A stretch of 64,000 nt of DNA from Acidobacteriota bacterium (GTDB taxonomy: Bacteria > Acidobacteriota > Thermoanaerobaculia > Multivoradales > J023), in contig JAJCXO010000214.1 in the NCBI GenBank assembly GCA_029263395.1, positions 1 through 64,000 on the forward strand, in the 5' to 3' direction. Below are positions 52,283 through 60,794 of the stretch, piece after piece; within the stretch, counting starts at the first letter, position 1, and each line of letters starts with the position of its first letter. Both the position numbers and the translations under genes were made by a program. Under the pieces are notes generated by a model. It had not been told where the DNA came from and searched no databases. It was given only the letters and a program-made list of their open reading frames with translations.

Positions 52283-52708
52283 ATGAGGGATGACTATCGA
52301 CGCTGGATCACCGTTCCGGTACGGTGGGGCGACATGGATGCCTTCGGCCATGTCAACAACGCCAAATACTTCACCTACTGCGAGTCGGCACGGATTGCGT
52401 ACTTCGAGAGTATCGGCATCAGCGCCCAGCGCGAAGCCACCCAGCGAGCGCCGGCAGTGGTGACTGCTACCTGCAATTTTCGCCAGCAGGTCCACTATCC
52501 AGCAACGTTGGAGGTTGGCGTCCGGACTTCCAAACTCGGCCGTACTAGCTTCACCCTCGACTATGGGCTCTTCCTGGAAGGAACTGACACATTGGTCGCC
52601 GACGGTAGCTCGGTCGTCGTCTGGGTCGACTATTCGGCGCAGAAATCGGCACCGCTACCCGACGACGTGAGGCAGACGATCCGCGAGATCGATGGAGTGG
52701 GTTCATGA
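52283..52708 (+). CDS. 4HBT-family acyl-CoA thioesterase
   Basis: The ATG at 52283 gives 141 residues, the normal size of a hotdog thioesterase; the longer frame extends into the SDR gene. WGDMDAFGHVNNAKYFTYCESAR holds the catalytic aspartate and the N-terminal hotdog helix, and FTLDYGLFLEGTDTLVADGSSVVVWVD forms the sheet. It would cleave an acyl-CoA in the cytoplasm. Its stop overlaps the start of the histidine kinase gene by 4 bases. Confidence 0.9.
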   Translation: MRDDYRRWITVPVRWGDMDAFGHVNNAKYFTYCESARIAYFESIGISAQREATQRAPAVVTATCNFRQQVHYPATLEVGVRTSKLGRTSFTLDYGLFLEGTDTLVADGSSVVVWVDYSAQKSAPLPDDVRQTIREIDGVGS

Positions 52709-53952
52709 GCACCGCGCAGACCCCCGAAGCCACGCCGGTACCTGAACGCGCCTCTGCCGCCGAGGAGCGCTTACGCCAGGTCAACACGTTCACGATCTCG
52801 CTACTGCAACAGAACACCCTTCGAGATCTCCTCTCCAGCATAGTGGAGAACGTCGCCAACTTGCTCGGCTACGAAGACTGTGTGATCTACCTGCGCCAAG
52901 GCGATCAGTTCGTTCAAATGGCTGGCTTCCCTTCGGTCCAGCCAGATTTTGCGCTGCGACTGGGCGAAGGAATTGTCGGCGGTGTTGCCCAGAGTGGCAA
53001 AGCGAAGATCGTTCGTGACACCCGGCAAGAGCCGAACTACATCCGAGACGATTTTGGTGGCCTCTCCGAGCTCACGGTACCGATCTTCTATGAAGACGAA
53101 GTGATCGGCGTACTCGACACGGAAAGCCTGCGGGTCGGAGCCTATGGTCAACCTGAGCTGGAGCTACTGCAGGCGATCGCCAATATTGCGGCGTCACGCA
53201 TCGCCTCCGCCCTCGCAGACAAAGACCGCCGAGAGCTGCTCGAGCAGCTAGCGGCCAAGAACGCTGAGTTGGAAAGCTTCATCTACACCGTCTCTCACGA
53301 CCTCAAGAGCCCGCTAATCACCATCCGAGGCTTCCTCGGCTTGCTGGAGAAAGACATCAGCGCAGGCGACACCGAGCGCACCCAACGCGATATGGAGCGG
53401 ATTCGGAGTGCAACCGAGAAGATGGGGGGTCTGCTCAACGATTTGTTGGCCCTGTCTCGGATCGGCCGGATGTTCAATCCAGCCACCGAGCTGCGGGTCG
53501 GTGAGCTGGCTCAAGAAGCGGTCTCTCAACTTGCTGGCCGCATTCGCGACCGCGGCATCCACGTGGACGTCGCTTCGGATATGCCGGTTGGTTTCGGTGA
53601 TCGCGAACGTATCCTCGAGGCATTACGCCATCTGATCGATAATGCGATCAAGTTTTCTCGGCCCGAGATACCCGAAGACGAGGTAGAGCCTTTCATCGAG
53701 ATCGGCCAGCGCGATGCCCCTCAAGACATGGTATTTTTTGTCAGGGATAACGGGATCGGCCTCGAACCGCGCCATCATGAGCGCATCTTCGGCCTGTTTG
53801 AACAACTCGGACAGGACACCGAGGGCACTGGCATCGGGTTGGCCTTGACCAAACGGATCGTGGAGACCCATCAAGGGCGTATCTGGGTAGAATCCGATGG
53901 TGTAGGCGCTGGCAGCACCTTCGTCATCGCTCTGCCTCGTCAAGCCGGGTAG
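52705..53952 (+). CDS. GAF-domain sensor histidine kinase
   Basis: The 415-residue protein has a GAF domain (residues about 30-165), a short coiled coil, then a HisKA domain with SHDLKSPL near residue 197 (phosphorylated histidine) and an ATPase domain with the N box LIDNAIKFSRP, G1 box VRDNGIGLEP and G2 box GTGIGLALTKRIVETH. There is no membrane helix, so it senses a cytoplasmic signal. No response regulator is adjacent. It is coupled to the thioesterase and SDR genes, an odd pairing with no evident logic. Confidence 0.92.
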   Translation: MSTAQTPEATPVPERASAAEERLRQVNTFTISLLQQNTLRDLLSSIVENVANLLGYEDCVIYLRQGDQFVQMAGFPSVQPDFALRLGEGIVGGVAQSGKAKIVRDTRQEPNYIRDDFGGLSELTVPIFYEDEVIGVLDTESLRVGAYGQPELELLQAIANIAASRIASALADKDRRELLEQLAAKNAELESFIYTVSHDLKSPLITIRGFLGLLEKDISAGDTERTQRDMERIRSATEKMGGLLNDLLALSRIGRMFNPATELRVGELAQEAVSQLAGRIRDRGIHVDVASDMPVGFGDRERILEALRHLIDNAIKFSRPEIPEDEVEPFIEIGQRDAPQDMVFFVRDNGIGLEPRHHERIFGLFEQLGQDTEGTGIGLALTKRIVETHQGRIWVESDGVGAGSTFVIALPRQAG

Positions 53953-54162
53953 CGTCGCCTCGGTCGGTCTTGTGGGCTGCGCCGCAGCTGCCGGAACTCG
54001 CCGGATCTCTTGCAACATGCCTGAGTCCTTACGAAGACGAGATGCGATCAGGTGCGCAGCTCAAACACGCTCGCCGCTTGCTCGCTCGCTCCACAAGACC
54101 TCCCTCATTGAGCCGAAAACGGCAAACCTGGACGGGATCTAGTTAGTTTGAGCCTGTCCAAG

Positions 54163-55422
54163 TCACTTTACGTCTTCTCGAGGATGCTCTTCGAGTCGGT
54201 AGAGGTGAGTCTCGGTGCGCACGAAAATTGCGCCGTCCGAGACGGCTGGAGAGGCCCGAATTTGCCCGTCGAGGGTGTTGGTGGCAAGCTCTTGATAGGC
54301 ATCAGCCGCTGCCAGAACCATCGAACGTCCTTCGAGGCTAAAGTTGTAGATGCGCCCCGCCGCATGAATGGGTGAGGCGTAGTAGCGTCCCTTCAGGCGC
54401 TGGCGCCACAGGTCTTCACCCTTGCGTGCATCGAGCCAACTGGCGATGCCCCAATCGCTCACCATGTAGAGCCGAGCTCCGATCAACAGCGGCGACGGAT
54501 TGGCGGACACCTGCCAATGATAGTCCCAGCGGACGTGGGAGTCGGTGACGTCGCCACGGCCACCCGGGTGGATGGCGAGCAGGTGAGGTTTCATGTAGCC
54601 CGTATTGACGAAAACTAGGCCGAGGCCGGCGACCGGCCGGGGTACATTCGAGTACCCCTCGTAGCGCACTCGCCAGATTTCCTCTCCGTTCGCAGGATCA
54701 TAGGCGCTGACTTGACCAGCGGCCGGGCTGACCAGCTGTGGTCGGCCAGCATGGTGAATAACCAGGGGTGTCGAAAACGCCTTGAGATGAGTCCCTTTGC
54801 GATCGAGTGGAATCGACCGTGGCGACTGCCAGGCCAATTTCCCAGTGTGCTTATCAAGGGCGGCAACAAAACGCTGGTCGGTACCGTCGCAATGGACGAT
54901 CAGAAAGTCCTGCCACAAAATCGGCGAGCTCCCTGGCCCAACCTCATGCTGCAGCTTCAGGTCTAGACTGCGCCACAGGACCTCGCCAGTGGCGGCGGAT
55001 AAGCTGGCGGTGCCATAGGCACCAAAGTGCACGTAGACACGCCCGGGCTCGCCGACCGGTGTTGGCGACGCATAACTATTCTCCGGGTGTGCTTCTTGCC
55101 AAACTGCCGGGCGAAAAACTTCGATGTCATGGACGATCTCGCCACTCGTCAGATCGAGGGCGAGGGCATGCAGAGCGTGTTGCTCGTCGAATGCGGTTGT
55201 CACCCACACCTTACCGTCGAGAATCACCGGCGATGACCAGCCGCGTCCCGGCAAAGGGATCTTCCAGGCGACGTTGTGCTCTTCACTCCAGGTGAGGGGT
55301 AGGCCGGTCTCAATCGAATGACCATCCCCCCGCGGACCACGAAACTGCGGCCAATCCGCACTGGCGACACTGGCTAAAAACAGCCACGCCAGCCCAATCC
55401 TCACACTTGGAGACCCCTTCAT
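54163..55422 (-). CDS. Secreted PQQ-like beta-propeller protein
   Basis: The ATG at 55422 overlaps the preceding stop (ATGA) and gives 419 residues with a signal peptide ending SVASADW. The mature part starts WPQFRGPRGDGH and has repeated propeller blades (PVILDGKVWVTTAFDEQ, VYVHFGAYGTASLSAATGEVLWRS, GLVFVNTGYMKPHLLAI). Such propellers are widespread in Acidobacteriota and Planctomycetes. No catalytic residues of PQQ dehydrogenases are evident, so it may act as a binding or scaffold protein. It is the last gene of the leftward operon from the Trm112-like gene. Confidence 0.88.
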   Translation of the reverse strand: MKGSPSVRIGLAWLFLASVASADWPQFRGPRGDGHSIETGLPLTWSEEHNVAWKIPLPGRGWSSPVILDGKVWVTTAFDEQHALHALALDLTSGEIVHDIEVFRPAVWQEAHPENSYASPTPVGEPGRVYVHFGAYGTASLSAATGEVLWRSLDLKLQHEVGPGSSPILWQDFLIVHCDGTDQRFVAALDKHTGKLAWQSPRSIPLDRKGTHLKAFSTPLVIHHAGRPQLVSPAAGQVSAYDPANGEEIWRVRYEGYSNVPRPVAGLGLVFVNTGYMKPHLLAIHPGGRGDVTDSHVRWDYHWQVSANPSPLLIGARLYMVSDWGIASWLDARKGEDLWRQRLKGRYYASPIHAAGRIYNFSLEGRSMVLAAADAYQELATNTLDGQIRASPAVSDGAIFVRTETHLYRLEEHPREDVK

Positions 55423-56696
55423 TCCTTGGTCCGGCGCTGAGCCCAGATCAGACACGAACCACCGGTCTTGCTGTGGTAGCCGATAGCAAATGGCAATGGG
55501 CTAACTCCGTCCAGCGCAACGCGATCATAAGCAGCACGCAGGTCATCCTGATACCACTCGCGATAGCTCGGCAGGGTCTGGCTATAGGTACCGAAGAAGC
55601 GACGCTCCCAATGTGCCGGTAAAAAGTCGCGCAGCGGGATCCCGGAATCATCTTGCAATACAGCACCCGCACGGGCGATCAACAGTGCTTTGAGTTGCGT
55701 GAAGTTGTCCATGTGCAGCAGATAGGACGCCGATTTCAAATAGACGTTGAAAGCTCCGAGCCGATGCAGGAACGCACCAAAGGAGGGTTTTGCTTCCAGG
55801 CCATCATTCGACAGGTCGCGGGAGAAGTAATAGAGCGACCGAGGGTCACCCTCGACTTCGAAGTTGATGCGGACCGCGGTCGCGGCGCGCTCGGCGATCT
55901 GTGGGTTGGCAGACAGGTCTCGCTCCTGACCATCCGGCTCGAGGCTGACAAATTGGACCGCGGTAGGAGTCCAACCGGCGCGGGCTAGAAAAATGAAGAG
56001 AAACGGCAACGCCCCTTCGAGATGCGGCGCCACGAAGTCGGTCTCCATCCGCTTGGTGACAAAGTAGCCTGCGGTCATCAGATTGTCGAGACTGGTGCGC
56101 ACGCGACCGAGCTCTACTGCAAGCTCATCAGTGCCCAACGACTGAAGGGACCGGAGATCAGGAATCCGTCCCGGGGCCTCGAGACCAACGAGCACATAAT
56201 TCGAGGCTTGGGGAAAAAATTGCAGCGCGCTCGGCAGATCCGGACCGCTGAACGGGTACAGCAAGGGGGCTTGTGGATCGGCAGGTTCGAACTCTGCAGC
56301 GGCCCAGATCCGCATAGCCTCGAGATGTCGCTCCTCGATCGCACCCCAGATCTCAGTCATTTGCTCGGCATGCTGCGCCCAGGGCTCGTCGAGTTCAGCT
56401 TGCTCCGTCGCCAGCCCTGCCAGCAGATTGGAAACTCGGCGCAGGCCCTCACGATCTTCGGTCGAAGCCGGTATCCCAACCTCGACTGCAGGGGTCGCCT
56501 GCCCCGACTCCAGTTTATCAGTATCGGAAGGTCTGCATGCCAACAAAGTGCTAGCTAGCAGGACACACGGCAACAGCACACGGCCAGATACTGCAGCTCT
56601 ACCATACATCGTAGCTCTTCCATACATCGTAGCTCGCCCGTACACCTTTTTTCGCCTATACACCGTCGCTCGACGAATCATGTTTCGATAGGTCAC
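55419..56696 (-). CDS. Lipoprotein of unrecognised family
   Basis: I do not recognise this 425-residue protein. It overlaps the permease stop by 4 bases. The N-terminus has three near-identical six-residue units (VYGRAT, MYGRAT, MYGRAA) encoded by an 18-bp array, then a hydrophobic core and lipobox LLAC at cysteine 54; starts at Met24 or Met30 would also give a normal lipoprotein signal. The mature part is mostly helical with aromatic segments (LPFLFIFLARAGWTP, REWYQDDLRAAYDR). It is probably anchored in the outer membrane or on the periplasmic side of the inner one. Confidence 0.75.
   Translation of the reverse strand: MTYRNMIRRATVYRRKKVYGRATMYGRATMYGRAAVSGRVLLPCVLLASTLLACRPSDTDKLESGQATPAVEVGIPASTEDREGLRRVSNLLAGLATEQAELDEPWAQHAEQMTEIWGAIEERHLEAMRIWAAAEFEPADPQAPLLYPFSGPDLPSALQFFPQASNYVLVGLEAPGRIPDLRSLQSLGTDELAVELGRVRTSLDNLMTAGYFVTKRMETDFVAPHLEGALPFLFIFLARAGWTPTAVQFVSLEPDGQERDLSANPQIAERAATAVRINFEVEGDPRSLYYFSRDLSNDGLEAKPSFGAFLHRLGAFNVYLKSASYLLHMDNFTQLKALLIARAGAVLQDDSGIPLRDFLPAHWERRFFGTYSQTLPSYREWYQDDLRAAYDRVALDGVSPLPFAIGYHSKTGGSCLIWAQRRTKE
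56602..56673 (-). repeat. 18-bp in-frame tandem repeat at a start region, four units
   Basis: Units start at 56602, 56620, 56638 and 56656 with CCATACATCGTAGCTC or a variant. On the minus strand two units carry an ATG, giving several in-frame starts for the lipoprotein. Confidence 0.88.
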
Positions 56697-58057
56697 TCGA
56701 GTCCTTCTCCTTCAGCCGCTCGGCGCGGTGACAACCAGTAGATCGGAAGTCCGGCAGCAACGGTCACAAGTCCGGCCAACGATTCCCAAGGCCGCGTCAC
56801 CAGAGTATGCCCCATCGTCGCCAGGCTGATGACGAGAAACAACAGCGGCGTCACAGGATAACCCCAGGTCTTGTAAGGACGCGGCAAATCTGGCGCTTTG
56901 CGTCGCAGTTCGAAGACGCCAAGGACGGTAAGAAACGACGATAGAACCAACGTGAACTGGATGTAGACCAAAACCACTTCGAAGGCGGCGGTCAACAACA
57001 ACACGAGAACGATGGCCGCCTGCAACAGAATTGCTCGACGCGGACTGCCGCCGTGGTGAGTGACGGCAAACGCCCGGAAGAACGCGAAGTCCTGCCCCAT
57101 GGTCTGAGTGACTCGCGGCCCAGCCCAAGTCATCGCGCTGATGGTAGAGATCAGCGCGATACACAACATGGCGCTCATCCAGCGTCCGCCGACCTGTCCA
57201 AAAACCTCCACTGCCACGATATGCCCAATTTCAACCTGCCCCGCCAAGTCCGCAATCGGTGAGATGACAAGGAAGGCCCAATTGAGGGCGACATAAAGCA
57301 ACATCACCAGGGTGGTACCGAGCACCAGGGAGCGCGGGACGTTTTTTGCCGGATCGACCACTTCACCCGTGATGTAGGTCGAGGCATTCCACCCCGAATA
57401 GGCAAACATCACGAACAACAACGAAATCGCAAACGGCGAACCCATCACAACGTCGAGATCTTCGGCGCGTGGAGTGAAGTCGATTGCGGCTGAGCGTTCG
57501 CCGAATGCCGCAGCGGCGACGAAGACCAACACCAGGCCGACTTTGACCACAGTGAAAACATTCTGGAAGGAGCTGCTGAAACGCAATCCACGCAGGTGAG
57601 CTACGGTGACCAACGCGACCACAGCGCAGGATGCGCCCAATGCCGGCAATCCGGGCACGATACGCGCAAAGTATTGACCGAAGGCCATCGCAGCCAGGGC
57701 GATCGGGGCAGCAAAGCCTACGGTCAGCGACACCCAGCCGGCCAGGAAGCCCAGCGCGGGATGAAAGATCGACGTCAGGAAATGAAACTCGCCCCCGGAT
57801 CGCGGCAGGGCAGCAGCCAGTTCGCCATAGGACAAGGCGCCACACAACGCGAACACGCCCCCTGCGATCCACAACAACAACAACGCAAAGCCGGAATGGA
57901 TGTCGATCACCTGGAAGCCGAGACTGGTGAAAACACCGGTACCCACCATGTTGGCCACCGTGATCGACGTTGCCGTGGTCAAGGAGACCGTGGCGCGGCC
58001 CGCAGCCGGCTGATGGGTGGACCTGTTGACGGGGGGCACCACGGAATGGGACCGCAT
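56693..58057 (-). CDS. APC-family amino acid permease
   Basis: The 454-residue protein has twelve predicted membrane helices. TSITVANMVGTGVF near residue 33 matches the unwound first helix of APC transporters that binds substrate, and ELAAALPRSGGEFHFL is typical of the second. It should import an amino acid or related compound. It lies 10 bases after the Trm112-like gene and overlaps the lipoprotein gene by 4 bases. Substrate cannot be assigned. Confidence 0.9.
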   Translation of the reverse strand: MRSHSVVPPVNRSTHQPAAGRATVSLTTATSITVANMVGTGVFTSLGFQVIDIHSGFALLLLWIAGGVFALCGALSYGELAAALPRSGGEFHFLTSIFHPALGFLAGWVSLTVGFAAPIALAAMAFGQYFARIVPGLPALGASCAVVALVTVAHLRGLRFSSSFQNVFTVVKVGLVLVFVAAAAFGERSAAIDFTPRAEDLDVVMGSPFAISLLFVMFAYSGWNASTYITGEVVDPAKNVPRSLVLGTTLVMLLYVALNWAFLVISPIADLAGQVEIGHIVAVEVFGQVGGRWMSAMLCIALISTISAMTWAGPRVTQTMGQDFAFFRAFAVTHHGGSPRRAILLQAAIVLVLLLTAAFEVVLVYIQFTLVLSSFLTVLGVFELRRKAPDLPRPYKTWGYPVTPLLFLVISLATMGHTLVTRPWESLAGLVTVAAGLPIYWLSPRRAAEGEGLE

Positions 58058-58067
58058 GCCCGAGGGC

Positions 58068-58340
58068 TCAGTCTCCGGCAGTACTGGTAGAGACGCCGAG
58101 CACGGAGGCCGCCAGGGCTTCGTCCTCGAGCATAATCGGGATATCAGAGATCACCGGATAGACCAGCTGCGACTCGCGGCAGTAGAGGCCATTCGTAGCA
58201 ACAGGCTCTTCGTCGCGGAAATGCTCGCGATACTTCTCGATCAGCGTCTGCTGGACGTCAGCGGGTAGATCCACGACCTCGAGCTCACCGTGGGTTTTGG
58301 GGCAAACTAGGATTTCGAGCAATTCAGGATCTAAGGCCAT
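58068..58340 (-). CDS. Trm112-family small protein
   Basis: The 90-residue protein has the Trm112 start LDPELLEILVCPKTHGELEV and the end LVYPVISDIPIML. The zinc knuckle normally has two cysteine pairs; here each half keeps one (VCPKT, LYCRE), so metal binding is probably lost or altered. Members partner methyltransferases in eukaryotes and archaea; bacterial roles are uncertain. It starts the leftward operon with the permease. Confidence 0.85.
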   Translation of the reverse strand: MALDPELLEILVCPKTHGELEVVDLPADVQQTLIEKYREHFRDEEPVATNGLYCRESQLVYPVISDIPIMLEDEALAASVLGVSTSTAGD

Positions 58341-58476
58341 CTTGGATCGTCCTCAGGAACATACTTGGGATACCAGCCGACAGGTGACAGGCCTACCGGG
58401 TGAAAACTCAGCCACCCGACAGGTCGAACACCCAGGATAACACTCCACGAGCCAGCATGCATCCAACACTAGAGGA

Positions 58477-59013
58477 TCAGCGCCCAAAACCCCAAATCAA
58501 GACCAGCGAATTGGAACCCGGATTCAGGTCGTAAAAACCAGCGTTCGAGAGATGGTAGAAAAGCAGGCCGAGACGTTGTCCGCCATCGAAACGGTAAGCC
58601 ATCTCGAAACCTGACCGAAACTCCAAAACACCACCCAGATCCTTGCCGTCACCATCCTCATAAAGCGCGATGCTGAATTGTGGCGTCATCACCCATTTGT
58701 TGCCGAGCTGGACATCGAGACGCAGACCACCATAGGCCCAGGCATTACCATCTTCGGTAGCGGCCAAGCCGGCCGTAGGTTTGAGCGACAGCTTACTCGA
58801 GAGCTTGGGAAGCTCGAGCGCCGGCCAACGGTACTCGAGACCAGCTTCCAAGGGCCGATCGTCAACTTCGGGACGATCATCGCCCCGAGTATCGTAGATA
58901 CCACCGTAAATGGCCCAGCCTTTTGCTTCGAGAGCGGTAGCATCCGGCGCAAGCCCACAAAGGATACCGCCGACGATCAGCAAGACCCTCAATCTTTTGA
59001 CACGCATCATCAT
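58477..59013 (-). CDS. PagL-like lipid A 3-O-deacylase / acyloxyacyl hydrolase
   Basis: The 178-residue protein has a signal peptide (VLLIVGGILCGLAPDATA) and alternating amphipathic strands that would form a small outer membrane barrel. The C-terminal GLLFYHLSNAGFYDLNPGSNSLVLIWGF keeps the PagL catalytic histidine-x-serine (HLS) and the terminal aromatic residue for outer membrane insertion. PagL removes the 3-linked acyl chain of lipid A. Three ATGs in a row precede the signal, with a GGGAG site. It stands divergent to an LPS-core GT2, which fits a role in lipid A. Confidence 0.82.
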   Translation of the reverse strand: MMMRVKRLRVLLIVGGILCGLAPDATALEAKGWAIYGGIYDTRGDDRPEVDDRPLEAGLEYRWPALELPKLSSKLSLKPTAGLAATEDGNAWAYGGLRLDVQLGNKWVMTPQFSIALYEDGDGKDLGGVLEFRSGFEMAYRFDGGQRLGLLFYHLSNAGFYDLNPGSNSLVLIWGFGR

Positions 59014-59272
59014 TCTCCCGGGTCCTTCCGCTCATCTTGGAAAGTAGAGTTGATTTCGTCAAGCTCACCATCGTCGATCATCTTTTTACTGGTATCGCGA
59101 GATAGCAGGTTCACGAGATGGTTGGCCCAAGCCGAGCGTGAGTTTAGCGACTGCCTCGACCGGTTATCAAGGAACCACCGACGCCTTCGACGACACGACG
59201 AAGGATGTCCTTTGCAACGACGGGTTTGCCCGCCGGCCTAAAGGCTCTACAATTCAGGCGCGAGGAGAAACT

Positions 59273-60127
59273 ATGCCCAAGCAAGCCCAATCTGCGGACC
59301 GTCCTGGCATTTCAGTGGTGGTGACCACTTTCAACGAAGAGGCCAATATCGCCGCCTGCCTGGAATCACTGCTGTGGTGTGACGAAATCCTGGTGGTCGA
59401 CTCCTATTCGACGGATCGCACCCCAGAAATTGTCCAGAGCTACGACGGAGTGACATTCGTCCAACGGACCTACTATGGCTCGGCAGCCCAGAAAAACTGG
59501 GCTATGGACCAGACTCAGCACGAGTGGATCCTGATCTTCGACGCTGATGAGCGCTGTACACCTGCGCTGCGTAAGGAGATCGAGAAGCTGCTGGCCAACA
59601 ATCCCGTTTATGACGCCTACACCATTCGGCGACGGGTCTATTTCTTAGGCAAGGTCATTCGCTTCTCGGGCTGGCAGCACGATCAAGTCATCCGCCTATT
59701 GAAACAAGGGGCCGGCCGCTACCCCAACCGACGAGTCCATGCCGATATGAAGACTCGTGGGCCAGCTCCCCTGCTCCGCAAACGCATGGACCATTACATG
59801 GTGGAGGACTTCCACACCTATGTCCTGCGGATCGTCAAGTACAGCCATTGGGGGGCGTCCCAGGGTTGGAAAGACGGCAAACGTCCCGGCCTCTCGGCGG
59901 TACTGGGCCGATCTTGCTGGCGATTCCTACGCACCTATTTTCTCCAACTCGGCGTTCTCGACGGCATGCGAGGGTTGGTTTTTTGCCTGCTACAGGCTTA
60001 TGGCACTTACCTGAAATGGTCAATCTTGTGGAGCTGGCGAATCAATGAGGCTCGCGGCATTCAACCTGGATTACCTGAATTCGACGATAGCGCAGAAACC
60101 TGGTCCGGTCTCGACGAGCTCAGCTGA
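59273..60127 (+). CDS. Glycosyltransferase family 2 of the WaaE/KdtX (LPS core) type
   Basis: The ATG at 59273 follows a strong GAGGAG site and gives 284 residues; the longer frame upstream is not supported. ISVVVTTFNEEANIAACLESL, EILVVDSYSTDRT, AAQKNWAMDQTQHEWILIFDADERC and GWQHDQVIRLLKQG are typical of WaaE/KdtX glycosyltransferases that add a sugar to the inner LPS core. The C-terminal helix (LRTYFLQLGVLDGMRGLVFCLLQA) is the usual membrane-facing end. Its position next to the PagL-like gene fits LPS modification. Confidence 0.9.
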   Translation: MPKQAQSADRPGISVVVTTFNEEANIAACLESLLWCDEILVVDSYSTDRTPEIVQSYDGVTFVQRTYYGSAAQKNWAMDQTQHEWILIFDADERCTPALRKEIEKLLANNPVYDAYTIRRRVYFLGKVIRFSGWQHDQVIRLLKQGAGRYPNRRVHADMKTRGPAPLLRKRMDHYMVEDFHTYVLRIVKYSHWGASQGWKDGKRPGLSAVLGRSCWRFLRTYFLQLGVLDGMRGLVFCLLQAYGTYLKWSILWSWRINEARGIQPGLPEFDDSAETWSGLDELS

Positions 60128-60218
60128 CGTAGAACCATCACCGCCAATCCGGGCATCTGGCAAATCCTGACGGTTGGACCGACCGACCGGTACGTGATCT
60201 GATACCGTTCTGCTAGTG

Positions 60219-60779
60219 ATGGTGGATCCACAGTCAACAGTCACCAAGATTCTCCAGGGCGAAGCCTATAGCCCCGACGTAGTCGAAGAAATTCTGCCGA
60301 TCGTCTACGACGAGCTACGGAAACAAGCGGCCTTGTTCCTGAGAAAAGAACGCTCAGGGCACTCCTTGCTGGGAACCGAGCTGGTTCACGAGGCCTATCT
60401 GCGCTTGTTTGGTGGCGAGCAGCCCCGCTACAACGATCGTCGGCATTTTTTTGCCACCGCGGCCATCGCCATGCGCCGCATCTTGATCGATCATGCCCGC
60501 CGGAAGCAGGCTGGTCGACGGATTCCGACCGATGTCGTCGTGCCGTTGGACAAGGCGCCCGAGCAGGCGCTCGATGTCGATGTCGATATATTGGCTCTCG
60601 ATGAAGCCCTGACAGCCCTCGAAGCTTTCGAGCCAAGAATGGCAAAAGTCGTCGAGCTGCGCTACTTCGCCGGACTCACCGAGCGTGAGGTTGCCGAAGT
60701 GTTGCAAGTATCCCGGCCAACCATCACGCGCTCTTGGCAGACCGCCAAGCTGTGGCTGCGCCGGGAAATGAAACGCTAG
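60219..60779 (+). CDS. ECF-family sigma factor (TIGR02999 type)
   Basis: The 186-residue protein (a GTG at 60216 is equally possible) has LLGTELVHEAYLRLF, RRHFFATAAIAMRRILIDHARRKQAGRR and MAKVVELRYFAGLTEREVAEVLQVSRPTITRSWQTAKLWL, the signature of this sigma factor group, common in Acidobacteriota and Planctomycetes. It converges with the M13 peptidase gene. No anti-sigma gene is beside it. Confidence 0.9.
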   Translation: MVDPQSTVTKILQGEAYSPDVVEEILPIVYDELRKQAALFLRKERSGHSLLGTELVHEAYLRLFGGEQPRYNDRRHFFATAAIAMRRILIDHARRKQAGRRIPTDVVVPLDKAPEQALDVDVDILALDEALTALEAFEPRMAKVVELRYFAGLTEREVAEVLQVSRPTITRSWQTAKLWLRREMKR

Positions 60780-60794
60780 ACCTACCCAGACCTC

